Shown here piece by piece: positions 1 to 12,684 of a stretch of DNA of 64,000 nucleotides (position 1 is the first letter of the stretch; the number at the start of each line of letters is the position of its first letter). The notes beneath the pieces were generated by a model, which saw only the letters and a program-made list of their open reading frames with translations, ran no database searches and was not told the origin of the DNA. The stretch comes from Blumeriella jaapii. Lineage: Eukaryota; Ascomycota; Leotiomycetes; Helotiales; Drepanopezizaceae. Both the position numbers and the translations under genes were made by a program. The stretch spans positions 1,550,001 to 1,614,000 of the forward strand of contig VWND01000075.1 of NCBI GenBank assembly GCA_009599575.1, read 5' to 3'.

Positions 1-3000
1 CGATAATAATAATAAAAACGAAAATCTTTTTTTAAACGATTTCCAAAACGCATACGAAAAAATTAAAAGCTTTTTTACCAATCGAAAAACGCCTAGGCCT
101 AAACAAAGCTTTTTTTTTAAACGCGTTGCGCGATATGCGTTATTTTAACGCTCGAAAGCTTTTTAATAGCGATTTATTAACAATTTCCGTTATACTTATT
201 AAAAATAACTTTTCGTATAAAATGAAAGCGCTCGCCGATTTTAAAACGAACGGTTATACGTTAATCGATTCGGCGCTGATTAAATCCCTTTTTTTCTTTT
301 TAAAACTTTTAATTTAATTTTTCCCAGCTTTTTTTTTATAAAAAAGTATAATAAAGCTCGTGGCCATTCAATTATATATTTTACGCTTTTTAATTTTATT
401 ATTAACAACCGAATACAATCGTTTATTTTTTTTTTAATTACTAACCTCGGAAATTATAATATAATTTTAAAAAAAGCTTGGTTGGCCGAACACCAAATTT
501 TATTAAATTATAATAAACGCAAGCTTTATTAGCCGATGTTTTATTTTTTTATAGCCTTTTACGCTCGTTATATTAAAATCTTTTATTTACACTTCCGAAA
601 AATTTAATTTCGCTATTAAAACGACGTTGTAAAACGTAATAAAAACTTTAATTAATTATAGCAGATTTACGACGCTATGCGAAGCGCGAAAAAATCGAAT
701 TTTATTCGCGATGCTAATTTCGATAGCGACGCCAATAAAATAATATAAAAAATTATATTATTTTCCTAAGATGCCGAATTTTTTTTTATTATTATTATTA
801 ATTTTTTTTTTTTTCGTTAAAACAGCTTTTTCGTTTTACGAAAAACAATTATATTAAAAACCGAAAAAAAGCCTTCGCCGCGATAGCTTTTTAGTTTAAT
901 ATAATCGATAGTTCAGATAAACAACTTTTTTTTAAACTTTTTAAACGATCAATTCGAAAACGAATTTTTTAATTTACTGCTTATCTAATTTCTATTTGCC
1001 AAATTATTATATACGCTTTTAAGCTAATTTTCAGAAAAAAAGCAATTAAAATATTTTCAATTTTTTTATACGAAATCGACAAAATACTAAACGATTTTAC
1101 GTATAACACTTTTTTCAAAATTTAATTTCATAGTTTTTTCGAACGTTTCAAAACCAACGAAATATCGATTTCGATCTTTTTAACCAACTTAACAAAACTA
1201 ATTTCGAATAAACTTTTTTTCGAATTTTTTTCCCCGGAATACAAAAACCTCGAACACGTATTTTTTAAAGCCGCTAATAACGAGCTAGCTTTTCACCGGC
1301 TTTACGACTATAAGATCGAATTTATTATAAATAAAAAAAAGCTATATATTTTTTTATATAAAATATCGATTTTAAAACTCGAAATTATTAAAACCTATTT
1401 GCAAAATAATTTTAACAAAAGCTTTATCGAACCTTTTATCGCTTTTTTCGCTGCTCTAATGCTTTTCGCTAAAAAACCCGACGGTTTACTACGTTTTTAT
1501 ATCGATTATCGAGCTTTTAATAATATTATTTGTAAAAATCGCTATCTTTTTCTTTTTATCGATAAGACTTTTGCTCGTTTTTCGAAAGCGCGAATTTTTA
1601 TAAAATTCGATATTCGTTAAATTTTTATAAAATTCGAATAAACTTCGCTAATAAAAAACTAACGACGTTTCGTACGCGTTACGGCGTTTATAAATGCAAA
1701 ATGCTATTTTTTGGCTTTATTAATAAACCCGCAATTTACTAACGTTATATAAACGACGTTTTTTTCGATTATTTAAACGATTTTTATATTGCATATTTAA
1801 ATAATATTTTTATTTATTCGTCCGATTTTTTAAAATACGTTATATACGTTCGCAAAATGTTTCAAAAGCTCGCTGACGCTGAATTACAAACCGATATTCG
1901 GAAATTTGAATTTAACGTTATTCGGACCCGTTATTTAAATTTTATTATCTCGATTGAAAGCTTAGAAATAAATCTAAAAAAAGTCTTCGTAATCGCCTAC
2001 TAAAAGCCTTTTATTATTGTAAAAAAAGTATAAAACTTTTTTGGTTTTTGTAACTTTTACCGACGTTTTATTCGAAACTACGGTATAATTGCAAAGCTTT
2101 TGACTTATTTAACCAAAGCTAACGTTTTTTATAATTTCATTTTTAAATATCAAAAGAATTTCGACCTTTTTATACTAACCTTTACTACTGCATCAGTTCT
2201 ATAATATTATAAGCAAAATCTTTTTTGTATATTAAAAACTAACGCTTCCGACGGCGTAATAGCTTTTATGCTTTCGTAATTTTATAATAACGACTAGCTT
2301 CCAATCGCTTATTTCAGCAAAATCATAGCTTTCGCAAAGCTAAACTACGTCGTATACGATAAAATAATGCTCGCAATTGTAAAATCTCTAAGCAATTTTT
2401 ATATTAAACTAATTAATTCAGTTTATTAAATTAAAATAATTATTAATTATAAAACTTTATAATATTTTATAACTTTTAAACTTTTAAACGCTCAATAAAC
2501 ACGCTAAGCCGAGCTTCTCGCCGATTACAATTTTTTTATTACGTACAAATTAAATAAATATAACCTTCTGGCTAACGTATTAATACGTCGTACGAACGAA
2601 TTCGACCGTCAAAACTTTTTTAAACGCATCTAGCGTTTGTAAACCTTTTTCCGAGCAAATCAAATCGATTATCGCTTTTTAACTAAAAAACTTCGACTTT
2701 TTACGGCCTTCGAAACAGCTGTTTTTATCGTTGAAATAATTGATTTTTTTCTCGTATTTCGTATCGTTAATTAAATTTTTTACGCTAATCGCACAGCTAG
2801 TAGTTTAATAACTTTTCGAAAAAAAATTATACGAAACGCTACGAAAAAAAACGTCGATAATAACATTTCGTATATATTTAAACGCGATTTGCTGCTATAT
2901 TACGATCGTTTAATAATATCAGACGTCGATTATTTTCGTTTGGCTTTTATACGAAAAATGCACGACCAAATTTCCACCGCTTATTTTAGCGTTCGCAAAA

Positions 3001-4359
3001 CTACGCAATTGCTTTCGGACCAATATTATTAGCAAAATATAACAGCTTTTGTAAAATAATACTATCGCAATTGCTACGCTTATCGAAAAAGTTTTATTTT
3101 AAAAAATAAACGCCCCGGCTTTTTTCAGCCTTTTTCTATTCTTAACCATTTTTAAAAATACGTTATAATAAACTTTTGCAATTTTATAAAACCAAATACG
3201 ATTACGATAACGTATTCGTAATAATAAATCGCTTTTTTAAACAAATTATTTCGATTTTTTATTATAAAAATATCGACGTTCGAAGCTTTATTAAATTATA
3301 TATATTTCACGTATACAAATATTTTAGTTTTTCGAAAAATATTATTAGCGATCGTAGCTTTTAATATTAATTTATTTTTTGGTCTGAATTAAATAAAATA
3401 TTCGATACGCAGTTGAAACTTTCGACAGCCGCTTATTTTAAAACCGACGGTCAGACCGAAATTTACAACTAATACCTGCAAAAACGCTTTCGAACTTTCG
3501 TAAACTTTTATTAAAACGATTAAAACGAATTTTTTTAATAATAAATTTCGCTTAAATAATCCTTTTTTACGAAAATCTAAATGGCCTTTTATTTTTTAAA
3601 ATTATACACGGTTATATTTTTTATATTAATTAAAACTGAAAACTCGATACTTTTTTTTTTAATCTTTTATATAAGCTAAACGCAAACGAAGCTCGTGCGT
3701 ACGCTCGCCGTTATTATAACGCTTAAAACTTCGCCAAATCGCATTTTTAATAAACTTACGATAAAATAAAATAAAATGCGAATAAGTTTCGCCTCGCGAT
3801 CGATTTTAACGTTAGCGATTATATATAGCTCGATATGCGTTTATTTTCGATTTCCCGATTTTTTCGCAAGCTCGATAATTCTACAAACGGCCTTTTTAAA
3901 ATTATAACCAAAATTTTCGACAACGTTTTTAAGCTAAACCTTTTTAATATTATAAACGTATATTTAGTTTTTCACGCTAATCGACTGCGTAAAACAGCTA
4001 ACGACGCGCTTTTAAATCAGATTAATTCAGCTTTTGAATTTATTAATATAATTGAAAAGCTTAAATACGAAATCGAAAAATTAATCGCCTATCGAATGCA
4101 GCGAAAAACCTTTTAATATAAAGCTTTTTAAATAAGCTTAAATAAAAATTTTACGTAATACTCCGCGTGTAATTTCATATATGCTTTTTTAAAAGTGCGC
4201 GACTTTTATTTAGCGTATAAAAAGCTTTCCGGTCCTTTTGCAAAACTTATAAACTGGCTAAAAGCGTATTCCGAAAGTTTAAATTCGTACGATTATTTAA
4301 ATAACGATGTATTAATAAATAAAAGCTCGAAAGCGCGCTTTTTTCGGACGGGAAAATAA
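1..4359 (+). pseudogene. pol: A pol remnant: protease, RT, RNase H, integrase, chromo-like tail
   Basis: Degenerate gypsy polyprotein. The protease segment (about 120-320) has D-F-K-T at 237-248 where the family's aspartic protease has D-S/T-G-A. The RT (about 1050-1960) has the stretch KKPDGLLRF..DYRAFNN, and its catalytic YxDD reads Y-L-N-N at 1794-1805. RNase H follows (about 2170-2620). The integrase runs from its zinc-binding region (HDQ...QLLSDQYY, about 2955-3030) through an ISDR block near 3345 and the TDGQTE block near 3445. The end (3835-4350) is a GPY/F-like module and a weak chromodomain-like stretch (YEIEKLIAYR). Many in-frame TAA/TAG make it non-functional. Family assignment is secure; borders are approximate. 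Confidence 0.88.
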
Positions 4360-4654
4360 TATAACGATTTATTTTTTTGCCACCTTTCGTATTATTCCAG
4401 CAATTACGTATAGCTGCAAGCTTTTGGTCTTTTGATAAGTTTTTTTATCAATTGTGGAAACTATTCATATATATAAGATTTTTTTTTTTAACAACTTCTG
4501 TTTTTTGCAATTATTAATTCTAAATAAATATCTTTGTTACAAAACCAAAGGCTCGTTTTTCATATCATATAAACACGGCGACCAGTTGACTGATCTCCTA
4601 GCCCTTCGACTGATTAGATCGTCATATTGCCCTCCGACTAATTAGATCGTCACA
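4360..4654 (+). repeat. A 3' LTR (family 1), with a 28-bp internal duplication
   Basis: Starts tataacga (from TGTGACGA) and ends tcgtcaca. It contains a TATA-like tatatataag and an AATAAA-type signal, as in other family 1 LTRs. At 295 bp it is longer than its relatives (264-269 bp). The excess is a tandem duplication of the 3' terminal segment: 4602-4629 is repeated at 4630-4654, so the LTR appears to end twice. Confidence 0.9.
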
Positions 4655-5840
4655 ACGTAAAGCGTTACGTTAATACGTGTAAAAAATGCTAAAAAGGCAA
4701 ACTTAAAAAGCATCGATTTTATAGCGAATTAGCTTTTTTTTCGACTTTTACGAAATTTTAGAAAAAAATAATTATAAATTTTATTACGAATTTATTTTTT
4801 AGCAAAAAACGAAATCGTATTTACGATTCGATATTCGTTATAATAAACCGATATACGAAGCTATCGAAATATATACCGATATAAAAAACGATTTTAATTT
4901 TAAATTTGGTTAAAATATTTTTATAATATTTTTACAAAAATTTTAGCTGTTTTAAAAAGATTATTATAAATAAAAGGTTAGTTTTTATTAATAAATTTTG
5001 ATTTTTAATAATATTTTATTTATAAATACGACGTCGATTAAACATCGCTTTTTATTTTTAAACCGATGGCCAAACGAAACGTCAAAATCAAATTTTAAAA
5101 TTTTACTTTCGTACGTACTGCGATTATCGATAAAACGATTAAGCTACGAAGCTTGCTTTAGCCGAATTTACGTATAATAATTCGATATACGCTTTTACGA
5201 GTTTTATTTTTTTTCGTATATTATACGGCTTTTATTTAGAATTTAATAGCAACGTCGAAAGCGACGTCGTAAAAAAAAAGTATCGTCAGCGGAAAAACGA
5301 ATTAGAATATTATAAAAAAAAAGTATTTAATAAAAAGCTAAAAAAAAGCCAACGCGAATTATCAAAGGTTTTATGACGCTAAACACAGAAAAATTAGATT
5401 TTAAATAAGCGATAAAATATTATTATCGATTAAAAACCTTCGATAGCTGCGACTTTTTCGAAAGCTTTTAAATAAATATCTAAAGCTTTTTAAAATTAAG
5501 CGAGTTATATACGAGCATAGCTAAGCTTATTAATTCGAGCTTTTTTTTTAATATCGTATTTACGATATTTTCTACGTTTTTTTATTAAAACCTTAGCAAA
5601 GTCGAAACGATACCGAGCCGAAAAATAATATAATAAAACTTTTAAAATCCGAAAAATACGAGGTTAAATTAATACAAATTTATAAAAATATAAAAAAAGG
5701 CCGATATTATTTGATGCGATGAAAAAATTATTTATTAAGCGAAGATTTGTAAAAATTAGAAAATTATTTTACAAACGTAAAAGAAATTGTAAAAAAATAT
5801 TTAAAAAATACGACAGATAATAATAACGAAGCAATAACGA
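4655..5840 (+). pseudogene. L: chromovirus integrase with C-terminal chromodomain (fragment)
   Basis: A third gypsy-type integrase, different from families 1 and J. It begins inside the zinc finger (YVNTCKKC followed by K-G-K-L-K-K-H-R, about 4660-4715), passes a degenerate catalytic core, and has a clear TDGQT(K/E)RQNQ block near 5062-5090. Next come LAEFTYNNS (near 5150-5180) and a Lys/Arg-rich linker. A GPF-type module (YLKLFKIKRVI, about 5480-5515) leads to a chromodomain-like tail (YEV..., GRYYLMRWKNY-like, SEDL..LENYFTN, about 5660-5790), typical of chromoviruses, where it targets histone marks. In-frame TAA/TAG/TGA show it is dead. Element A abuts it at 4655; its RT and 5' end must lie left of the window. 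Confidence 0.82.
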
Positions 5841-5849
5841 ATGCGCGCC

Positions 5850-5897
<48 letters not shown>

Positions 5898-6277
5898 AAC
5901 TTCAAAACCGCCGCTAAAGCGATTTATTATCCGTATTATTATCGTTATTTTTTTTGATCGCTATTTTTTTTAAATTCAAAAGCAGCGGCAAGCTAAAAAG
6001 AATTAATATTAAACGAATTTGCAAAATATTCGATTTATTTTAATTAAAGCTTTTACGATAGCCGTAATCGATTTTAAATTACAATTACGATATTTTTGTA
6101 AAAATTTAAAATTTAATTTAATTAATTAAAATAGATCCGAACGACGATTTCGAAACGTCGGAAAATACGTTTTATATTTACATCGTTAAATAAAAAGGCC
6201 GGCGCAGTTAAGGCTTTTAAAACAGCAGCAGCCGCTAAACCGGCAAAAGCGGGCGCAGCAGCAGCAGCGGCAGTCCG
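5841..6277. other. L 3' flank: poly(A) run and Ala/Lys-rich GC island
   Basis: No recognisable gene. A poly(A) run of about 39 bases lies at 5851-5889. At 6190-6277 the composition changes abruptly: GCAGCAGCAG-type codons in the + frame would encode an Ala/Lys/Pro-rich low-complexity peptide. Removing element B and one target-site copy lets this frame continue a little into 12690 onwards. It could be the C-terminal tail of the L polyprotein or another gene. CpA sites survive here although they are depleted elsewhere. Confidence 0.5.
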
Positions 6278-6546
6278 TGTGACGATCTAATCAGTCGGAA
6301 GGCTGGGAGATCAGTCAACTGGTCGCCGTATTCACATGGTATAAAAAACGAGCCTTTGGTTCTATAATAAAAATATTTATTTAAAATCAATAATTGCAAA
6401 AAGCAGAAGTTGCTAAAAGAAAAAAGCTTTATATATATAAATAATTTCCATAATTGATAAAAAAACCTATCAAAAAATCAAAAAGCTTGCAGCTATACGT
6501 AATTGCTAGGATAATACGAAAAATAGCAAAAGAATAAGTTGTTATA
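6278..6546 (-). repeat. B 3' LTR (family 1)
   Basis: Bounded by tgtgacga at 6278 and a mutated tcgtcaca (gttata, ending 6546). It keeps far more G/C than the partner LTR at 12417-12684: the first 60 bases are close to the least mutated copies, so RIP has acted unevenly on the pair. Confidence 0.9.
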
Positions 6547-9500
6547 TTATCCCCCCGTCCGAAAAAAGCGCGCCCTCGAGTTTTTATCTATTAGTACGTC
6601 GCTATTTAAATAATCGTACGAATTTAAACTTTCGGAATACGCTTTTAGCCAGTTTACAAGTTTTGCAGAAAAACCGAAAAGCTTTTTATACGCTAAATAA
6701 AAATCGCGCATTTTTAAAAAAATATATATAAAATTAAACGCGGAGTATTACGTAAGATTTTTATTTAAATTTATTTAAAAAGCTTTGTATTAAAAGGTTT
6801 TCCGCTGCATTCGATAAGCGATTAATTTTTCGATTTCGTATTCGAGCTTTTCAGTTATATTAATAAATTTAAAAACTAAGTTAATCTGATCTAAAAGCGC
6901 GTCGTCAGCTGTTTTACGCAATCGATTAGCGTAAAAAACTAAATGTACGTTTATAATATTAAAAAGGTTTAGCTTAAAAACGTTATCGAAAATTTTGGCT
7001 ATAATTTTGAAAAGGCCGTTTATAAAATTATCGAGCTTGCGAAAAGGCCGGAAAATCGGAAATAAACGCATATCGAGCTATACGTAATCGCTAACGTTAA
7101 AATCGATCGCGCGGCGAAACTTATTCGTATTTTTTTTTATTTTGTCGTAAGCTTATTAAAAATGCGATTTAGCAAAGTTTCAGGCGTCGTAATAGCGGCG
7201 AACGTACGCACGAGCTTCGTTTGCGTTTAATTTATATAAAAAGTTAGAAAAAAAAAAAGTATCGAGCTTTTAATTTCAATTAATATAAGAAATATAATCG
7301 TATATAATTTTAAAAAATAAAAAGCTATTTAAACTTTCGTAAAAAAAAACTATTTAAGCGAAATCCATTATTAAAAAAAAAAATTTCTAATCGTTGTAAT
7401 AAAAGTTTACGAAAAATCGAAAGCGTTTTTGCAAATATTAATTATAAATTTCGGTCTGACCGTCGATTTTAAAATAAACGGCTGTCGAAAGCTTTAATTG
7501 CGTACCGAGTATTTTATTTAATTCAAACCAAAAGGTAAGCTAATACTAAAAGCCACGATCGCTAATAATACTTTTTAAAAAGCCAAAATACTTATATACG
7601 TGAAATATATACAATTTAACGAAACTTCGAGCGTCGATATTTTTATAATAAAAAATCGAAATAGCTTGTTTGAAAAAACGATTTATTATTACAAACACGT
7701 TATCGTAATCGTTTTTGTTTTTATTAAAATTGTAAAAGTTTATTATAACATGCTTTTAAAAATAATTAAAAACAAAAAAAAGCTGAAAAAAGCCGGAGCG
7801 CTTATTTTTTAAAATAAAACTTTTTCGATAAACGTAGCAATTGCGATAATATTATTTTACAAAAGCTGTTATATCTCGCTAATAATATTGGTCCGAAAGC
7901 AATTGCGTAATTTTGCGAACGCTAAAATAAGCGGTGAAAATCTGATCGTGCATTTTTCGTACGAAAGTTAAACGAAAATAATCGACGTTTGGTACTATTA
8001 AACGGCCGTAATATAACAGCAGATCGCGTTTAAATATATACGAAATATTATTAGCGTCGTTTTTTTTCGTAGCGTTTCGTACAGCTTTTTTTCGGAAAGC
8101 TATTAGGCTGCTAATTATACGATTAGCGTAAAAAATTTAATTAACGATACGAATTGCGAAAAAAAAATCAGCTATTTCAACGATAATAACAGCTGTTTCG
8201 AAAGCCGTAAAAATTCGAAGTTTTTTAATTAAAAAACGGTAATCGATCTGATTTGCTCGAAAAAAAGTTTGCAAACGCTAAATGCGTTTAAAAAAGTTTT
8301 AGCGGTCGAATTCGCTCGTACAACGTGTTAATGCGTCAGTAAAAAATTGTGTTTACTTGATTTATATATAATAAAAAAATTGTAATCGGCGAAAAGCTCG
8401 GCTCAGCGTGCTTGTCGAGCGTTTAAAAGTTTGAAAATTATAAAACATTCCAAAGCTTTATAATTAATAATAATTTTAATTTAATAAACTAAGCCAGCTA
8501 ATTTAATACGAAAATTATTTAAAAATCTTACGATTGCAAGCATTTCTTTATCGTATACGACGTAATTTAGCTTTGCGAAAGCTATAGTTTTGCTAAAATA
8601 AGCGACTGAAAGCCAGTCGTCGCTATAAAATTGCAAAAGCACAAAAGCTATTACGCCGTCGAAAGCGTTAATTTTTAATATGCAAAAAAGGTTTTGCTTA
8701 TAATATTATAAAATTAATATAATAATAAAAGCTAATATAAAAAGGTCGAAACTCTTTTGATATTTAAAAATGAAATTATAAAAAACGTTAGCTTTAGTTA
8801 AATAAATCAAAAGTTTTGCAATTATACCGTAGTTTCGAATAAAACGTCGGTAATTACAAAAACCAAAAAAGCTTTGTATATCTTTTATAATAATAAAAAG
8901 CTTTTAGTAAGCGACCACGGAAATCTTTTTTGAATTTACCTTTAAGCTTTTAATCGAAATAATAAAGCTTAAATAACGGTTCCGAGTAACGTTAAATTCA
9001 GATTTCCGAATATCGGCCTGTAATTCAGCGTCAGCGAGCTTTTGAAGCACGTTGCGAACGTATATAACATATTTCAAAAAATCGAACGAATAAATAAAAA
9101 TATTATCCAGGTATACAATATAAAAATCGTTTAAATAATCGAAAAAAACGTCGTTTATATAACGTTAATAAATTGCGAATTTACTAATAAAGCTAAAAAA
9201 TAATATTTTGCATTTATAAGCGCCGTAACGCGTACGAAACGTCGTCAGTTTTTTATTAGCGAAGTCCATTCGAATTCTATAAAAAGCTTAACGAATATCG
9301 AGCTTCGTAAAAATTCGCTTTTCCGAAAAACAAATAAAAGTTTTCTCGATAAAAAAAAAGGATAGCGATTCTTACGAGTAATATTATTAAAAGCTCGATA
9401 ATCGATACAAAAACGTAATAAACCGTCGGGTTTTTTAATAAAAAATATTGAAACAATGAAAAAAGCGATGAAAAATTCGATAAAGCTTTTGTTAAAATTA

Positions 9501-10770
9501 TTTTGCAAATAAATCTTAATAATCTCGAGCTTAAAAATCGATATTTTATATAAAAAGGTATATTTCAGCTTTTTTTTATTGATAATAAGCTCGATTTTAT
9601 AATCGTAAAGCCGGTAAAAAGCTACCTCGTTATTAGCGGCTTTTAAAAACACGTGTTCGAAGTTTTTATATTTCGAAAAAAAAGATTCGAAGAAAAGTTT
9701 ATTCGAAGTTAGCTTTGCTAAGCTGGTTGAAAAAGTCGAAATCGATATTTCGTTGGTTTTAAAACGTTCGAAAAAACTATAAAATTAGATTTTAAAAAAA
9801 GTATTATACGTAAAATCGTTTAATATTTTATCGATTTCGTACAAAAAAGTTAAAAACATTTCAACTGCTTCTTTTCTGAAAATCAGCTTAAAAACGTATA
9901 TAATAATCTGGCAAATGAAAATTGGATAAGCAGTAGATCAAAAAACTCGTTTTCGAACTAATCGTTTAAAAAATTCAAAGGATACCTCTTATCTGAATTA
10001 TCGATTATATTAAGCTAAAAGGCCATCGCGGCGAAAGCTTTTCTTCGGTTTTAATATAACTGTTTTTCGTAGAACGAAAAAGCTATTTTAACGAAAAAAA
10101 AAAAAAAAATAATAATAAAAAAAGAATCGGCAGCCTGGAAAGATAATATAATTTTTTATATTATTTCATTGGCGTCGCTATCGAAATTAGCACCGCGAAT
10201 AAAATTCGATCTTTTCGCGCTTCGTATAGCGTCGTAAATCTGCCATAATTAATCAAAATTTTTATTACGTTTTACAGCGTCGTTTTAATAGCGAAATTAA
10301 ATCTTTCGGAAATGCAAATAAAAAACTTTAATATAACGAGCGTAAAAGGCTATAAAAAAATAAAACTTCGGCTAATAAAACTTGCGTTTATTATAATTTA
10401 ATAAAACTTAGTATTCGGCCAATCAAATTCTTTTTAAAATCATATTATAATTTCCGAAATTAATAATTGAAAAAATAAACGATTGTATTCGGTTATTAAT
10501 AATAAAATTAAAAAGCGTAAAATATGTAATTAAATAGCCTCGAGCTTTATTATACTCTTTTACAAAAAAAAGCCGGAAAAAATTAAATCAAAAGTTTTAA
10601 AAAGAAAAAAAAAGAATTTAATCAACGCCGAATCGATTAACGCATAATCGTTCGTTTTAAAATCGGCGAGCGCTTTTATTTTATATAAAAAGCTATTTTT
10701 AATAAATATAACGGAAATTGTTAATAAATCGCTATTAAAAAGCTTCCGAACGTTAAAATAACGCATATCG
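6547..10770 (-). pseudogene. pol: B pol remnant: protease to integrase
   Basis: Minus-strand gypsy pol. The protease segment (10766-10560) has D-F-K-T (10653-10664) at the active site. RT is near 9652-9000, with the KKPDGLLRFCIDYRAF stretch; the catalytic box reads Y-L-D-N (9102-9113), so the first Asp is still present here, unlike the other family 1 copies. RNase H lies near 8700-8300. The integrase zinc and core segments lie near 8000-7450. The GPY/F-like plus chromo-like tail is an open frame at 7071-6790. The uninterrupted site corresponding to C's insertion in E (tatcg) lies near 7068-7075. Stops occur throughout the rest. Confidence 0.87.
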
Positions 10771-12416
10771 CGTATTACGTTTAAAAAAAAAACTTTGCTT
10801 AAATTTAAACGTTTTTTCGATTAGCGAAAATTTTTTTAATTTTTTCGTATGCGTTTTAAAAGTCGTTTGGAAAAAAGTTTTCGTTTTTATTATTATTATT
10901 AAAAAGCGAATCTTCGGCCGGTTCGATCTCGTTTATATTTATCAGCCTAAAAAAACTTTTAAATAAAACCGAAAGTCGATTCGTAAATTGTCGTATAAAT
11001 TGGCTTTTTTGAATTTTTTAATATAAAATAAAAAACAAGCGTTATCGTTGGTCCGATCGAAAAAAAAAACGCTAAAAAAAGCGTTTTAGCGTATAAAAAA
11101 AAAAAAAAAGGCTAAAAGAAAGCTTATAAAATATTTAAACGATTTTCGTACGTACGATTTAATTCGTAATACGCTTTGATAAAAAACCTATTATTTTAAT
11201 AAATAATAAATTTAATTAAAAAGCGATTCGCGTATAAAATTCGTTTAGCCAACTGATTTTATTTTTTTTAACGAACGGCGGTAAGCTAATTTTTAAAAAT
11301 CGTTATACGCGCTTATTTTAAATGCAGTTTTTTTCGTAAACGCTTTAGTATTTTATCGCGGAAAGCGTTTCGAAGCTGTTTATTAATTCGTATTTAAGCG
11401 TTCGCTGCGAAAATAAAAAATCGCAAATAAAATCGTTAAAAATCGTCGTGCGTATTTATTACAAATATTTTAAATTCGTTTTCGGCTTTTTAAACGTTTA
11501 AAAAATCGGTCAGAAAATCGGTAATTTTTTTTATTAATTTTTCGAAATATATAAAATCGGAACGATTTAAAATACGCGGAATAAAAAACTTTTTTGCTAC
11601 GCTTTCGGTTTAATCGAATATATAATTTTTGCGAAATCGATCGCTAGCGAAATAATCGTAATAAACTTCGAAATTATCGAAAACTTTAGTTTTTTAATAA
11701 CGTATTTTGTAATTTTTATTATTATTTAGCTTAAATTTAAAATTCGGAACGCGTTTTATACGAATTAATCGAAAGTTAGCAAATAAATAAAAGCTATAGC
11801 ATTTAAAAAGCGCGCTAAGATTTTGGCCGTTATAAAAAAATTTAAAAAAAGTTCGCGAAAAGCGGAGAAATTAATTTGCAGCGTTTGTTAGTTAAAATAA
11901 AACGTTGCGAAAAAAAAAAAAAAGCAGCAGATTCGCGACTGGCAAAAGCACGTTCGATAAATTTTATTAAACGCTTTAATTAAAAGGTTTGTCGCAATCG
12001 TATAATTTTTAAAAATTATTATTTACGCTTTTACGTTTTTTTTAATTAATTTTGCAAAAGTTTTAATTAAACGCTTTTAGCGCTAAATTATAAAAGAAAA
12101 TAATAAGCGAAATAGTTAGCGCTTTGTTTTTTTTTTTTTTTTTTTTTTTTTTTTTCGAAAAAAAAAACTGTTTTTTAAAAAAAAAAGCTTTTAGAAAAAA
12201 CTGCTTTTTCGCTGATTAAAGAAAAAAAAATTAAAATATAATAGCAAAAGCTGAAAAGCTTTGCTAAAAAAGAAATCGTTAAACAAAAGCTATTTTTCGC
12301 GAAATGCGAAAATAAACTTTTTTACGACCGGTCGATTATTTTAGTATAATTCGTAAGAAATTCGAAAAGAAAAATAATTTACGCCGTCGCTAACGTAAAA
12401 AAAAAATTATTAATAA
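10771..12416 (-). pseudogene. gag: B gag remnant and leader
   Basis: Minus-strand Gag and 5' leader. The homologous frame is best preserved in F (46466-46194) and H (53331-53606): an N-terminal segment with ANRESA and RFSR-type blocks, then KRYNSYLF and RLARIKRV. Here it is degenerate. A pure T run near 12127-12156 matches a CT/AG-rich but mixed tract in less mutated copies, so RIP made the homopolymer. No zinc knuckle was found in this family's Gag. The leader nearest the LTR (12378-12399) carries the inverted repeat seen in other copies, damaged on one arm. Confidence 0.78.
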
Positions 12417-12684
12417 TATAACGATTTAATTAATCGAAAAGCTAAAAAATCAATTAATTGGTCGCTGTATTTATATAATATAAAAAACGAGCTTTTGGTT
12501 TTGTAACAAAGATATTTACTTAAAATTAACAATTGCAAAAAGCAGAAATTGCTAAAAAAAAAAACTTTATATATATAAATAATTTTTATAATTAATAAAA
12601 AAACTTATTAAAAAACCAGAAAGCTTGCAATTATACGTAGTTGCTAAAATAATACGAAAGATAGCAAAAGAATAAATCGTTATA
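12417..12684 (-). repeat. B 5' LTR (family 1), heavily mutated
   Basis: Runs from tataacga (12417) to tcgttata (ending 12684). It aligns along its whole length with the other family 1 LTRs, including the tatatata box, but nearly every mutable C/G has become T/A. Confidence 0.9.

Larger units (their letters stand above)
1..4654 (+). mobile_element. Element A: Ty3/gypsy family 1 copy, 5' part outside window
   Basis: This is the 3' two thirds of a family 1 element. The window opens in the Gag-protease linker, runs through protease, reverse transcriptase (RT), RNase H and integrase, and ends with an LTR at 4360-4654. Domain order PR-RT-RH-INT is that of Ty3/gypsy. All frames are broken by TAA/TAG. 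Its right edge abuts an unrelated integrase (L) in the same orientation, so A probably inserted into L; the left junction lies outside the window, so a target-site duplication cannot be checked. Confidence 0.9.
6278..12684 (-). mobile_element. Element B: full-length Ty3/gypsy family 1 copy
   Basis: A complete 6407-bp element with an LTR at each end, gag on the right and pol on the left (minus strand). The left flank is gtccg (6273-6277) and the right flank attcg (12685-12689). These differ only by one G-to-A and one C-to-T change, as expected of a 5-bp target-site duplication hit by RIP. It sits in L-derived sequence. B shares its right flank with the hybrid element E, which marks it as one parent of the tandem duplication. 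Confidence 0.9.

Noticed and set aside
5851..5889. Poly(A) as a LINE or processed-pseudogene tail
   Set aside because: No LINE reverse transcriptase or target duplication nearby; similar homopolymers elsewhere are RIP products.
7600..7812. A 70-codon + strand open frame
   Set aside because: It lies antisense to B's integrase; Ile/Lys/Phe richness is what AT-rich RIP DNA gives by chance.
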